Assembly (NCBI GenBank): GCA_023409265.1
Contig: JAEYHZ010000043.1
Coordinates: 1-36,152, forward strand
Length of the DNA stretch: 36,152 bases
DNA from: Bacillota bacterium
Lineage (GTDB): Bacteria > Bacillota > Clostridia > Acetivibrionales > DSM-1351
Direction: 5' to 3'
Part shown: one piece after another, positions 1 to 9,212 of the stretch
Numbering within the stretch: the first letter of the stretch is position 1
How the letters are laid out: every line of letters starts with the position of its first letter
Position numbers and translations under genes: made by a program
Notes under the pieces: model-generated
Databases searched by the model: none
Seen by the model: only the letters and a program-made list of their open reading frames with translations
What the model was told of the DNA's origin: nothing

Positions 1-27
1 GGCAAATAGCTGTATAATATTATTCAT
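1..27 (-). CDS. 5' end of an unidentified gene, cut by the window edge
   Basis: An ATG read on the minus strand (bases 25-27) is preceded by a strong ribosome site, AGGAGGTCTCTT, seven bases upstream. The nine visible codons give MNNIIQLFA. Nothing can be said about its function from nine residues. It lies 105 bp downstream of the transglutaminase-like gene on the same strand and could be the third gene of an operon with that gene and the AraC regulator. The strength of the ribosome site is the main reason to believe it is a real start. Confidence 0.55.
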
Positions 28-132
28 AAGAGACCTCCTATTGATTTTCCTGTTTTCTAGACAAAAACATTTTATCAAAAGGTGCGGTCTCTTATCTATT
101 TTTTCCTACAGTAATTTTACACTAGCGCATAA

Positions 133-822
133 TTATGAATTTCGAATGGCTTCAATCCTGCCATTTAATCTTTTTAAATACCTTCTGTAAATAAACATCT
201 TAAACTTTCCTGGATTATTGTTATATTTTTTTGAAGAAAAGTATTCATCAGGGTCATCATAAACACCATGATCTTCACGGACAGAGCCCATTTGTACAAA
301 CTTATTGCCGTCAAGACTAAAATCAGCACTTGTGTCGCCCAGACTACAAGATACGGAGTATCCCACTTTTTTTCCCTGACTCTTTAAAATAGACCGGCCC
401 TTCTTATAAAATTTAAGATCATTAATAAAGCTGTCAAACTTTACCCATTCATCTCCAATCTTAACCTCAACCCAGCTATGTGAAATCTCTCCCGGCAAAA
501 GCATGTATACCAGTCCTTTGTACAGGCCTGAATGGATTTGCTTGTCAATTGATGAGTAATGAATTCTGGCTTCAATGCCAACTGCCTCACATAACGCCTT
601 GAATAGAATAGTCTTATTGTTACATTGGCCTTTTTTGCGCAAGATAATGTCCGAGGCTTTCACAAAATCAGCTTCAGGTAAAAAACCAAATTCAATCTCA
701 TCCCGTACGTAATAAAAAATGTTCCTTAAAATTTCCTCTGTTGACTTTGTATTTTCAATCAATACTTCTGCTATCTCTTTAACCTGTGTACTGTCACTGT
801 CAATATATTTCAATTTCTTCAT
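133..822 (-). CDS. Transglutaminase-like superfamily protein
   Basis: A 229-residue protein with the cysteine-protease-like transglutaminase core. Cys67 in KKGQCNNKT, His115 in ISHSWVEV and Asp130 in WVKFDSF form the expected Cys-His-Asp triad in the right order. There is no signal peptide or membrane segment, so it is probably cytoplasmic. Members of this superfamily act as proteases, cyclases or peptide-modifying enzymes, and the sequence alone does not show which. GAGGAGG lies just ahead of the ATG. It sits 52 bp behind an AraC-type regulator on the same strand, which may control it. Fold confident, substrate unknown. Confidence 0.8.
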   Translation of the reverse strand: MKKLKYIDSDSTQVKEIAEVLIENTKSTEEILRNIFYYVRDEIEFGFLPEADFVKASDIILRKKGQCNNKTILFKALCEAVGIEARIHYSSIDKQIHSGLYKGLVYMLLPGEISHSWVEVKIGDEWVKFDSFINDLKFYKKGRSILKSQGKKVGYSVSCSLGDTSADFSLDGNKFVQMGSVREDHGVYDDPDEYFSSKKYNNNPGKFKMFIYRRYLKRLNGRIEAIRNS

Positions 823-874
823 AATGATGCCTCCTCAATAGTTTGGTTACCATGCGGAATTATCATATCACTCT

Positions 875-1654
875 TCATATAAAAATCACTTGAACCATTC
901 TGCTGTCTTTTAAGTATCCGGATAGTGATTTGCCAAACATTCCCCTGAAAGCCCTTGAAAAATGAGACGAGTCTGCGAAATCTCCTTCTTGGGCTGCGTC
1001 AGTCATAGACATCCCCCCAACAAGAGTATATTTAACCGCTTTTAGTACTTTAAACCATTGAATATAGCTGGTTAAAGGCACTCCAACCTGTTCCTTGAAC
1101 AAATGCTGCAGCCTGCTTTCTGATAAATATACAACTTCTGCAAGATGCTTCAATGAAAAATCATTTGTATGCAAATTGGCTTCTATATGTTCCAGACATG
1201 TTCTTACACGTTCATCTATAGGTAATGTTACTATATTCTTCTCAGTTATGTGATTAACCATGCTGCTAAACATATGATCTATCTCACTTTTCATTTCTTT
1301 TTTTAAATCATCAAATCCCCTCAGACATGGTTTTAGTTCCCGTGTGCTATCAAGTGTTTTAACCTGCTCATTCCCCAGCCAATGCTTCAAAGCCTGTCCT
1401 TCGATGGAATCCGGCTCCAAAAGTATCAATAATGATCCCTGATTCATTTTTAAGGCATGCTTAATCTGATGATTAACAACAATAATCTCTCCTGTAAATT
1501 TCTCGTTTTCAGTTTCAAGACTAATGCAATCTTCCAATGCTATGCTTATTTGAATAGCGTGATGACTATGAAAATCCGCATCATAGTTTTTACCTTTTAT
1601 CATTAAATAACGATTAGCCCAAATTACTTTGAACTCAGATTTTTTTAGTTCCAT
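875..1654 (-). CDS. AraC-family transcriptional regulator
   Basis: About 259 residues. The N-terminal part has the histidine-rich DADFHSHHAIQ segment typical of the cupin-like effector-binding half of AraC proteins. The last ~100 residues carry the two helix-turn-helix units of the AraC domain (FSLKHLAEVVYLSESRLQ and the later DSSHFSRAFRGMFG). A longer frame reaches an upstream ATG at 1702. I prefer the start at 1654 because AAAGGGA lies nine bases before it, and because a TATAAT-like -10 box (1686-1691) falls inside the longer version. Effector and targets cannot be read from sequence; the transglutaminase-like gene directly downstream is the natural candidate target. Confidence 0.85.
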   Translation of the reverse strand: MELKKSEFKVIWANRYLMIKGKNYDADFHSHHAIQISIALEDCISLETENEKFTGEIIVVNHQIKHALKMNQGSLLILLEPDSIEGQALKHWLGNEQVKTLDSTRELKPCLRGFDDLKKEMKSEIDHMFSSMVNHITEKNIVTLPIDERVRTCLEHIEANLHTNDFSLKHLAEVVYLSESRLQHLFKEQVGVPLTSYIQWFKVLKAVKYTLVGGMSMTDAAQEGDFADSSHFSRAFRGMFGKSLSGYLKDSRMVQVIFI

Positions 1655-1703
1655 ATTTAACATTCCCTTTCGTTGAATGATGTCTATTATATAAAAAAAC
1701 ATA

Positions 1704-1734
1704 CAAAGAAAACACCCTGAAAAATATCAAGGTG
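1704..1734 (-). terminator. Probable terminator after the TPR gene
   Basis: An imperfect hairpin (arms 1713-1719 and 1728-1734, one mismatch) is followed on the minus strand by TTTTCTTT. It lies 90 bp downstream of the TPR gene and just ahead of the AraC regulator's promoter, so it would separate the two transcripts. Confidence 0.5.
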
Positions 1735-1824
1735 CCTATATCATGGTTTGTAATCATTAATCCTTTTAAAAGATTTTATATCATAGGTTAAATCTCAACA
1801 CTAGTAAAGCGTAAACTATAAATT

Positions 1825-3612
1825 TTAGCACTCAGCAAGGTACAATTGACCCTGCAGCGCATCAAACACATTGTTCACGTATACTTCCTTCTTTATTTCA
1901 GGATTAATACTGATTGCTTTCTTCAGATTATCCATTGCTATGTCATTTTTCTTCATCATGGCATAAACTGCTGCAATGTTGTAGTATATCTCAGCTTCGC
2001 TCAAATTTTGGTTTAAGGCTTTACTGTACGCCTTTATGGCTTCATCGTATTTCTTCGCTTCGGTAAGGGACGCACCCAAATAATAATAAATATCCGTATC
2101 CTCGGAGTTCTTTTCCAGAGCCCTGTTAAATACGTCTGCAGCATCTTCATATCTTCTTAAATCAAAAAGTACAACACCCATATTGTAATATAACCTGTAA
2201 TTATCGGTGCAGGCCTTGATACCGTTGGTATACGTAGCCAGCGCTTCCATCTGCCTCTGTTGTTTTGAGAAGAGTATACCAAGATTATTATAGGCGTCAA
2301 CAAAATCTATTTTAACGAGAATTGCGTTTTTATAAAGCTCTATTGCTTTATCATAGTCCTCCATTTCCTCATAAACCAAAGCCAGGTTAAAGAGGCAGTT
2401 GTGACTTTGCGGATTGAGTTTTATGGCCTTTTCGTACTCGGCTACAGCTTTATCCCAATCCTGTATCTTAAAATAACAGCCTGCAAGGCAATAATGTCCG
2501 TCAAAATCCTCTGCATTCATATTGATATAGGATTTATATACTTTAACTGCTTCGGAATAGTTTTTGTGCAGCATCAGAAGTTTTCCAAGCTCAGAATAGC
2601 CTTCAGACTTATTGGGAATAAGCTTTATACATTTTCTGAAGCATTCCTCCGCCCGGGAGGTCTGTTCCAGTTCCATGAACAATTTTCCCAACAGCAGTGA
2701 AATTACATAATTATTGTCGTCCTTTTCGAGGATATCCTCGTAATATTTCACTGCTTCCAGTCTGTTGCCCTTTTCTGCAAAAATTCTTCCTATTCCTTCT
2801 TTGGCAATGTTGAACCGGGGATTTATTTCAAGAGCTTTTTGAAAATTATCAAGTGCAAAATCCAGTTTACCCATATTCAAGTAAGTTACACCAATGTTAT
2901 AATAAACCAGATATTGTTTAAACTGTATGTTCTTAACAGCCTCACTGTTTGCAGTATTGTGAGAAGCTTTTTTCATATTTGAAATAAGCTGTTCATTAAG
3001 CTCAAGAACCTTTCTATAGTAGGACTGCGCCTCACTGTACATACCTTTTTTGAAGGATATATTAGCATAATTGAAATATAAATATGCTGAAGATCCAAAC
3101 AAACTAATCAAATTTCCATATAATTCATAAGCGTCTTCATAATTACCTTCACTATATAAATGTTCTGCCTGAATAAGCTTCTTGCGAATTCCTTTAAATA
3201 AATCGTCCTTAATAAAGCCAAGTTCTGATATTGTATCGTTTACAAAGGTTTCATTTGCCATGATACTCATCACTTCAGTTGTATCATCGCTTTTACCTTT
3301 ATCATATTCTTGCCTGTCAATAGAAATAAAGCCTTCAAAACTGCCTTTTTCCTTCACCTTTTTTATCATGGAGCGAAAATCGTAAACAAGCAGCAGGCAC
3401 GGCAGGACTATGCCACAAAAGAGATAAAACAGCTCAACACTATTACTTGTAACAACGTGATTCACCAAGGACAGTATAACTATTGTCAACGCTGAAAGCT
3501 GAAGTGTAAATGATAATAGAGTAATAATACTTTTGGTTTTTAGTAATCTGTAGAAAACATAAACAATGAGTATGAACAAAATAAACATATTAAATGTAGT
3601 TAACAAAAACAT
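1825..3612 (-). CDS. Membrane-anchored tetratricopeptide-repeat protein
   Basis: A 595-residue protein. The first ~80 residues contain three hydrophobic segments (about 5-23, 30-50 and 60-78) that would anchor it in the membrane. From roughly residue 135 to 590 it is a chain of about twelve TPR units, recognisable by repeats such as YYNIGVTYLNMGKLDFALDN and by the recurrent A..Y..A...NP pattern. TPR arrays are protein-binding scaffolds; no catalytic domain is visible. GGGGGTG precedes the ATG. It lies directly downstream of ftsK, past a strong hairpin and with no obvious promoter of its own. A link to cell-envelope or division complexes is possible but only inferred from position. Confidence 0.85.
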   Translation of the reverse strand: MFLLTTFNMFILFILIVYVFYRLLKTKSIITLLSFTLQLSALTIVILSLVNHVVTSNSVELFYLFCGIVLPCLLLVYDFRSMIKKVKEKGSFEGFISIDRQEYDKGKSDDTTEVMSIMANETFVNDTISELGFIKDDLFKGIRKKLIQAEHLYSEGNYEDAYELYGNLISLFGSSAYLYFNYANISFKKGMYSEAQSYYRKVLELNEQLISNMKKASHNTANSEAVKNIQFKQYLVYYNIGVTYLNMGKLDFALDNFQKALEINPRFNIAKEGIGRIFAEKGNRLEAVKYYEDILEKDDNNYVISLLLGKLFMELEQTSRAEECFRKCIKLIPNKSEGYSELGKLLMLHKNYSEAVKVYKSYINMNAEDFDGHYCLAGCYFKIQDWDKAVAEYEKAIKLNPQSHNCLFNLALVYEEMEDYDKAIELYKNAILVKIDFVDAYNNLGILFSKQQRQMEALATYTNGIKACTDNYRLYYNMGVVLFDLRRYEDAADVFNRALEKNSEDTDIYYYLGASLTEAKKYDEAIKAYSKALNQNLSEAEIYYNIAAVYAMMKKNDIAMDNLKKAISINPEIKKEVYVNNVFDALQGQLYLAEC

Positions 3613-3639
3613 GCTTGCACCCCCACGTATCTCGGCCGG

Positions 3640-3673
3640 CTAAAAGAACAGAATGCAGGAAAGTTCCTGCATT
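3640..3673 (-). terminator. Terminator after ftsK
   Basis: A perfect 10-bp inverted repeat (3652-3661 and 3664-3673) with an almost closed loop is followed on the minus strand by TCTGTTCTTTTA. Only about 40 bp separate it from the TPR start codon, so expression of the TPR gene may depend partly on read-through. Confidence 0.65.
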
Positions 3674-3789
3674 ACTTCCAATGCCAATCACCAGAATCTT
3701 TTGCATTAATATTTATTCTCACTGAGATTATATTAAAAAGCTCAGCAAATTATTAATCCAGGGAAATATCCGAGTAAATCCAGGAATGA

Positions 3790-6330
3790 TTACTGCTGTT
3801 GTTTTGCATTCTGTTTGTCCTTATCATTCATTTGCATTTCCATCCACTGCTGCTTGGAAATAAGTACCTGTCTTGGCTTGCTTCCCTCAAAGCGGCCCAC
3901 AATGTTCCTTGCCTCCATTTGATCAATTATTCTGGCAGCTCTGGAATAACCCACCTTGAACTTTCTCTGGACCAGTGAAACCGAGGCCTGTCCCGCTTCA
4001 ACCACCATGTCAATGGCCTGATTCAACAGTTCGTCATTATCACCGGAATTTTCTTCATTTCCAGTGCTATGATCATTTATTTTTTCTATAATGTTTTCAT
4101 CATAATTTGAATATCCCTGAGTTTTTATAAACTCAACCACTTTTTCAACCTCACTGTCGGATACAAATGACCCCTTAACACGCAGAGGCTTCGGTTCCCC
4201 AACTGGATAAAACAGCATATCCCCTCTTCCGAGCAGCTTTTCGGCACCGCTCATATCCAGTATTGTTCTGGAATCCACCTGCGACGAAACTGCAAAGGAT
4301 ATTCTTGAAGGGATATTGGCTTTTATAACTCCTGTAATTACATCCACGGACGGTCTCTGCGTCGCAATCACAAGGTGCATTCCTGCAGCTCTGGCCATCT
4401 GCGCCAGACGGCATATTGCATCTTCGACATCATTTGGAGCAACCATCATAAGGTCTGCAAGCTCGTCTACTATTATGACTATCTGTGGCAATATGCCTTG
4501 CTCACCGTTGGCCTTCAGCATGGCATTATAACCCTTCAGGTCTCTTACACCCTTATCTGCAAAAAGCTTGTATCTGTTGACCATCTCCTGAACAGCCCAG
4601 TTCAAAGCACCTGCTGCCTTTTTGGGATCAGTCACAACCGGAATAAGTAAATGAGGTATCCCGTTATAAATACCCAGCTCAACTACCTTGGGGTCCACCA
4701 TCAGAAGTTTAACCTCTTCAGGTGATGCTTTGAACAAAATACTCATGATAAGGCTGTTTATACATACACTCTTTCCAGATCCGGTGGCGCCCGCAACCAG
4801 CAGGTGAGGCATTTTTCCAATATCCGCAACCACAGTTTCCCCTGATATGTCTTTGCCCACCGAAAAGGCAAGTTTCGAAGGGTGGTTTGAAAACTCCTTC
4901 GATTCCAGTATATCCTTTAACAATACTGCTGACATTTCCTTGTTTGGTACTTCTATACCTACTGCAGCTTTTCCGGGAATAGGAGCTTCAATTCTGACCC
5001 CGGCTGCCGCAAGGTTAAGAGCAATGTCATCAGACAAATTAACAATTTTACTGACTTTGACACCCGGACTTGGCTGAATCTCATATCTTGTTACGGCCGG
5101 ACCCCGGCTGATATTTATGACCCTTGCCTCAACACCAAAACTCTTCAAGGTATCCTCAAGCTTCTTGGCACCCTCTAAAGCGGTGTTTTTCAACGCCTTA
5201 ACATTGGTTGCATCATCTTTGCTTTCGTCAAGCAGCTCCAGTGAAGGATAATTATATATTATAGGCTTTGGTGGTTCAACATGCGGAATAACTATTTCTT
5301 CATTATCCGGCGCAGCAGTACTCTGCTCCTTGTTTCCCGAAGAGCGGTTTTCAACAGCTTCCGGAGCAGAAGGTTCACTCATATGCTCTGGAATATTCTC
5401 AATATTTTCAGGAGAAATTCCGAGGCCCTTTATATCCGCAACAACTAAATCTTCAGCAACATCTTCATTGAAACCGGACATTCCGACAACAAATTCCTCC
5501 TCAGACTGAGGCACTGTCTCTACCGCCCCATCATTATTCAATGTGGCTGCAACTTCGGAGTCTTCTGCTTTACTTAACTTCTTAGGTGATTTATTTCTGT
5601 TTTCTCTCTCAATTTTAAAATTAATAATCTTTGGTTTACCTGTTGAGGTTTCTTCCTCAGATGTTTTATCGGCATTTTCAAGTTCTGCTTCTCTCTCTTT
5701 CATACGCTCGGCTTTTCTGATTTTTCTGGACTCATTGGCTGACTTCACTTTTCCCGAGAAGAAGGTTGAAAGATTCTTTAAGAATGCTGCCATAGACACA
5801 TTTGTCAATAGTATGATATCTATAACAGATATGGTTGTAAGTATAATAATTGTACCTAATATCTGAAAGGTCATCAAAAACGGTAAAGTAATAAGTCCGC
5901 CCAGAAGCCCTCCTCCGCTGACTTTGGTACCCGCAGTATAGAAATCTCCAAGGCTCCTGAAAAAAGATCTGCCTGTGTATTGATCATAGTTGAATTCAGC
6001 CACCTGAAGATATGAAGAAATTAAAACTATAAACACTAATGAATATACAAGTCGCAATTTAAAGGTGTGTGAATCCTTTTTAAATATCATGGCAATCCCG
6101 TAAACAATCAAAACTACCGGTATTATGTAAGCAGGGATACCTAAAAATCCAAGAAGAATATTTGTTACAGCTTTTCCGAATACACCCATTGAGCTTTTGA
6201 AAATAAAGCTGAATAGTGCCAAAACACCAAACGCAAAAAGAACCAGGCCCAATATTTCATTTCTGTACCTTGAAAAACCACTTTCAACTCTCTTGTATTT
6301 TTTCTTCTTTTGTACTTTTTTGACTTGCAA
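3790..6330 (-). CDS. ftsK: FtsK/SpoIIIE-family DNA translocase
   Basis: An ATP-driven pump that moves chromosomal DNA across the division or sporulation septum. Positions below count from the longest frame (GTG at 6339). There are four to five membrane helices within residues 28-180, a charged low-complexity linker (200-360) and then the motor. The motor has Walker A GATGSGKS (517-524), Walker B VIIVDE (621-626) and AATQRPS-like sensor residues. A C-terminal winged-helix gamma domain (770-828) recognises polar DNA signals. The longest frame begins at a GTG that overlaps the ribosome site. The TTG at 6328-6330, eight bases after GAGGGG, is the better start. Sporulation genes occur elsewhere in the window, so either the division (FtsK) or sporulation (SpoIIIE) role is possible. 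Confidence 0.95.
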   Translation of the reverse strand: MQVKKVQKKKKYKRVESGFSRYRNEILGLVLFAFGVLALFSFIFKSSMGVFGKAVTNILLGFLGIPAYIIPVVLIVYGIAMIFKKDSHTFKLRLVYSLVFIVLISSYLQVAEFNYDQYTGRSFFRSLGDFYTAGTKVSGGGLLGGLITLPFLMTFQILGTIIILTTISVIDIILLTNVSMAAFLKNLSTFFSGKVKSANESRKIRKAERMKEREAELENADKTSEEETSTGKPKIINFKIERENRNKSPKKLSKAEDSEVAATLNNDGAVETVPQSEEEFVVGMSGFNEDVAEDLVVADIKGLGISPENIENIPEHMSEPSAPEAVENRSSGNKEQSTAAPDNEEIVIPHVEPPKPIIYNYPSLELLDESKDDATNVKALKNTALEGAKKLEDTLKSFGVEARVINISRGPAVTRYEIQPSPGVKVSKIVNLSDDIALNLAAAGVRIEAPIPGKAAVGIEVPNKEMSAVLLKDILESKEFSNHPSKLAFSVGKDISGETVVADIGKMPHLLVAGATGSGKSVCINSLIMSILFKASPEEVKLLMVDPKVVELGIYNGIPHLLIPVVTDPKKAAGALNWAVQEMVNRYKLFADKGVRDLKGYNAMLKANGEQGILPQIVIIVDELADLMMVAPNDVEDAICRLAQMARAAGMHLVIATQRPSVDVITGVIKANIPSRISFAVSSQVDSRTILDMSGAEKLLGRGDMLFYPVGEPKPLRVKGSFVSDSEVEKVVEFIKTQGYSNYDENIIEKINDHSTGNEENSGDNDELLNQAIDMVVEAGQASVSLVQRKFKVGYSRAARIIDQMEARNIVGRFEGSKPRQVLISKQQWMEMQMNDKDKQNAKQQQ

Positions 6331-6407
6331 AAGTAACACCCCTCATTTGTATTTTGAACATTCAGTAAAGCTAATATATAATGTGGCTTCTATTGGCACA
6401 CGATGAA

Positions 6408-6416
6408 ATTATATCA
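6408..6416 (-). promoter_or_regulatory. Extended -10 promoter for ftsK
   Basis: The minus strand reads TGATATAAT, a consensus TGnTATAAT extended -10 element, about 78 bases before the proposed TTG start. No good -35 box is seen, as is usual for extended -10 promoters. Confidence 0.45.
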
Positions 6417-6552
6417 CATTTTCGATAAATATTCCATTATTGGTTTGAGAGATAGTTTGACTTTTTTCAAAAAATTATTACTGTGAGAATTCGACCTGCC
6501 AGGTATAAAATCTACCTAAAAGGCCTAGCACAAGCGCATATTAGACAGGCTC

Positions 6553-6741
6553 TCAAGTTAATACAAAAACGGCTATTTGATCTTTTTTCAAATAGCTGTA
6601 GAAAGTTTGGTCAGCAAGGCTGCGTCCATCCTCCTCGAAAATTGCCAAAATATCCCGGCGTGAGGTCGGTGATTTTTGAGCGAGGAAGTTTTCCATATTG
6701 CAAACGGAGGAAGGCGCGATATTTACATTATTACTGGCCAC
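6553..6741 (-). CDS. Doubtful 62-codon ORF, possibly a gene remnant or intergenic element
   Basis: The frame starts at a GTG and contains an internal ATG beginning MENFLAQKSPTSRRD. I do not recognise a domain, and no ribosome site stands before either start. The last ~12 codons coincide with a hairpin that looks like a transcription terminator, which argues against normal coding. The segment is noticeably richer in G and C than the flanking intergenic DNA and reads plausibly as protein, with a charged, amphipathic C-terminal half. It could be a decayed gene, part of a repeated element, or chance. It lies immediately downstream of the GH5 gene on the same strand. Confidence 0.3.
   Translation of the reverse strand: MASNNVNIAPSSVCNMENFLAQKSPTSRRDILAIFEEDGRSLADQTFYSYLKKDQIAVFVLT
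6562..6596 (-). terminator. Terminator of the GH5/ABC-transporter operon
   Basis: Perfect 9-bp arms (6572-6580 and 6588-6596) with a seven-base A-rich loop are followed on the minus strand by CGTTTTTGT. It is the first good terminator downstream of the GH5 gene, about 200 bases past its stop. Confidence 0.6.
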
Positions 6742-6798
6742 AACATAGCAATATGAGAAATAACCGCTTCAAAATGGGAGGCTATTGTTTTAAGCGAC

Positions 6799-8367
6799 CT
6801 AAATAATATTTATCTTTCTTAAATATGTAACGCCCTGCGAGAAGATTCCCATATTGTGCCAGCCCTTCTTCAGGAAAAGGGGTTGTGGAACGGTTACACA
6901 GCTCATCTTTTGTTCCATGCTTAAATCAGCAATATGGGCATCATCAAGAATTAATCCCGCAAGCATTCTATTATCTTCTGCCCTGCAGTATATTTCTATC
7001 CGGTATTCACCGTCTTCCTTTACAAGGAACCTGTATTTCACATACTCCTCGCTGCAAAGCTTTACAATAATCTGCTCGGTTTCGGGCTGAATTTCACCAC
7101 CATAGCGCTTGTAATCAGGAACACCGTTTTTTCCGTTATCAAATAATATAGTGGTGTTTTCTGTCATTCTGATTTCGGCACCCTTCTCCCTTGGGAAAAC
7201 CGAATAACTTTCATCAAAGTATTCAGCCGGTATTGAAACAGGTGCCTGCCTCCTGATGGCATTGATAACATCATATTTAATCACAGGCTGCCTGATCTCT
7301 TTGATAAATTCATCAAATATAGTACAGGCATCTTCCTGTGAAAGCTCCAAGCTGTTATCGATATACGCGATGAGTCTATCCCAGCCCTCAGGAATTTTAA
7401 ATGTAACAGGAGAATTATCACAACTCATCTTTTTATAGCTCCAGAAGCTGTACGAAATTCCATGGCCGGTCAACATATTAAAAAATCCGGCATACCAATC
7501 CAGATTGTTTTCACCGCCTTCCCCCATGAAAAGCGGTACATTGAGTTTACGGCTGTAATCCACATATTTATGAATGCTTTCTATATCGGGTGTACTCCAG
7601 TATTTGTGAAACTGGAGCATATAATTGCTATCAAATTCCCGGCTCTCCAATTCATCAAATATTTTAAAATCCGTTGCCCAGTGAACTCCTTCCAGTATCA
7701 GCATATGCCTTGAATCCACCTGTCTGATTGCTTTCGCAATATCTCTATACAATGGAAGCACCATTTCATTATACCTGCTGAACCAATCCGGCAAGGGCTC
7801 ATTAAGCAAATCATAGCCCGCAACACAGGCCTCGTCCCTATACCTTTGCGCCAGCAGCCTCCAAAGGAGTATTAAGTCATCTCTGTTTTTTTGATTGGTA
7901 AAGAGTTCAGGAAGATCATTTTCGCTGTCATCAATATTTGTACCTGTCTGACCTCCCGGGGCACCGTGCATATCCAATATCACATATATTCCTAAATCCC
8001 GGCACCACTCAATGAGCTTATCCACACGCGCAATTATGTCCTGATAGAAGGACTGTGTCTCTGCATTAAAAAGTATACGTGCATTTAGTGGAAGCCTCAC
8101 GGAATTAAAGCCCTGCTCCGCTATAAGCTCAATATCGGTACGGGTTATGTAACTGTCGAAATAGCCCTGCCAGAAGTCTTTGGCATATTCCTGCCCGCAT
8201 AATCCCTCTATAAGCTTTTCCATCCTCCGCGGGCGGTCACATTTTGTATAAAGCTTCCACATATAACCTTCGGGCAAAAGCCATCCTCCCAGCCCGAAAC
8301 CCTGCAGTAAAATTTCTTCATTAGATTCATTAAGTATTTTTGTTTCAAAAGCTTTTAGAAAATCCAT
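6799..8367 (-). CDS. Cytoplasmic glycoside hydrolase family 5 enzyme
   Basis: A 522-residue protein with a GH5 TIM barrel in residues 15-340. The acid/base is Glu190 in YDLLNEPLPDW and the nucleophile is Glu283 in LFMGEGGENN. The substrate-site motifs SVRLPLNARI and LDMHGAPGG are also present. The GFGLGGWLLPEG opening resembles the exo-glucanase/glucosidase branch of GH5 rather than secreted endoglucanases. About 120 C-terminal residues form a separate, probably beta-rich domain I cannot name. There is no signal peptide, so it should act inside the cell on oligosaccharides brought in by the ABC permeases encoded seven bases upstream. A beta-linked glucan or related oligosaccharide is the likely substrate class, but linkage and sugar are not determinable here. 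Confidence 0.88.
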   Translation of the reverse strand: MDFLKAFETKILNESNEEILLQGFGLGGWLLPEGYMWKLYTKCDRPRRMEKLIEGLCGQEYAKDFWQGYFDSYITRTDIELIAEQGFNSVRLPLNARILFNAETQSFYQDIIARVDKLIEWCRDLGIYVILDMHGAPGGQTGTNIDDSENDLPELFTNQKNRDDLILLWRLLAQRYRDEACVAGYDLLNEPLPDWFSRYNEMVLPLYRDIAKAIRQVDSRHMLILEGVHWATDFKIFDELESREFDSNYMLQFHKYWSTPDIESIHKYVDYSRKLNVPLFMGEGGENNLDWYAGFFNMLTGHGISYSFWSYKKMSCDNSPVTFKIPEGWDRLIAYIDNSLELSQEDACTIFDEFIKEIRQPVIKYDVINAIRRQAPVSIPAEYFDESYSVFPREKGAEIRMTENTTILFDNGKNGVPDYKRYGGEIQPETEQIIVKLCSEEYVKYRFLVKEDGEYRIEIYCRAEDNRMLAGLILDDAHIADLSMEQKMSCVTVPQPLFLKKGWHNMGIFSQGVTYLRKINII

Positions 8368-8374
8368 ATCGCTA

Positions 8375-9211
8375 TTATCCTTTCAGCGCTCCATCCACTA
8401 CACCCTTTAATATATTTTTTTGAAGCAGTACATATAAAATTATAACCGGGATAACTGTGAGGATCAATCCGCTGAGTATAGCCGGCCAATCACTGGTATA
8501 CTGCCCGAACAGCATGTTTGTTGAAAGCAATAAAGTATAGTTTTTAGGTGTGGCAAGTATGATCAGGGGCAGCAGAAAATCATTCCACATCCACAGGACA
8601 TTCATTATACTTATAGTGGCAGTTATAGGCCCCAGCAGCGGAAGAACAATTTTGAAAAACATCTGAACTTTGCTGCATCCGTCAATATAAGCCGACTCCT
8701 CAATCTCATAGGGTATTCCCTTGACAAAACCATGGTACATGAAAATTGCCATACTAACTCCCAGACCGATATAAATTGATCCCATTCCATATATTTTATT
8801 GGAGAGATGCAGTATTTTCGCCACCCTGTATAGCGGAATCATTACTGCATTGAAAGGGATCAGCATGGAAAAAACAAACAGCCCGAAAACAAAGGAACTG
8901 AGCCTTGTTTTAGTTCTGCAAAGAATCCAGCCTGCCATTGCAGAAAAAACAACAATTCCCAGAATACCAATAACGACAATTGAAAATGTGTTGAAGAAAC
9001 TGGTAAAATACTTCATCTTATTAAAGCTTCTTATATAGTTGTCCAAATTTAAATGTGCCGGCAAAGCCATAATATTAGTAAATATTTCCGATTTCGTTTT
9101 AAAGGAGTTCATCAAAGCCATTAAAACCGGAAATAAGCAAAGTATTGATGCGGCACTAAGAAAAACCGTTATTAGGACGGTGCCTGTTCTTGCTTTTCTG
9201 GTCAAATGCAT
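8375..9211 (-). CDS. Sugar ABC transporter permease, MalG type (CUT1)
   Basis: A 278-residue inner-membrane protein with six predicted helices. It has the EAA loop that docks the ATPase, seen as EIEESAYIDGCSKVQMFFK (with the conserved Gly). This is the MalG/UgpE-type half of a carbohydrate importer. Its ribosome site AGGAGG lies inside the end of the preceding permease gene and only one base separates the two genes, so they are translationally coupled. With its partner it should form the channel for the oligosaccharide captured by the upstream lipoprotein. No ATPase gene lies in the operon. Confidence 0.92.
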   Translation of the reverse strand: MHLTRKARTGTVLITVFLSAASILCLFPVLMALMNSFKTKSEIFTNIMALPAHLNLDNYIRSFNKMKYFTSFFNTFSIVVIGILGIVVFSAMAGWILCRTKTRLSSFVFGLFVFSMLIPFNAVMIPLYRVAKILHLSNKIYGMGSIYIGLGVSMAIFMYHGFVKGIPYEIEESAYIDGCSKVQMFFKIVLPLLGPITATISIMNVLWMWNDFLLPLIILATPKNYTLLLSTNMLFGQYTSDWPAILSGLILTVIPVIILYVLLQKNILKGVVDGALKG

Positions 9212-9212
9212 T

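Noticed and set aside
5543..5866. 107-codon plus-strand frame with hydrophobic stretches
   Set aside because: It is antisense to the linker and membrane region of FtsK; its hydrophobic look is a by-product of the opposite strand.
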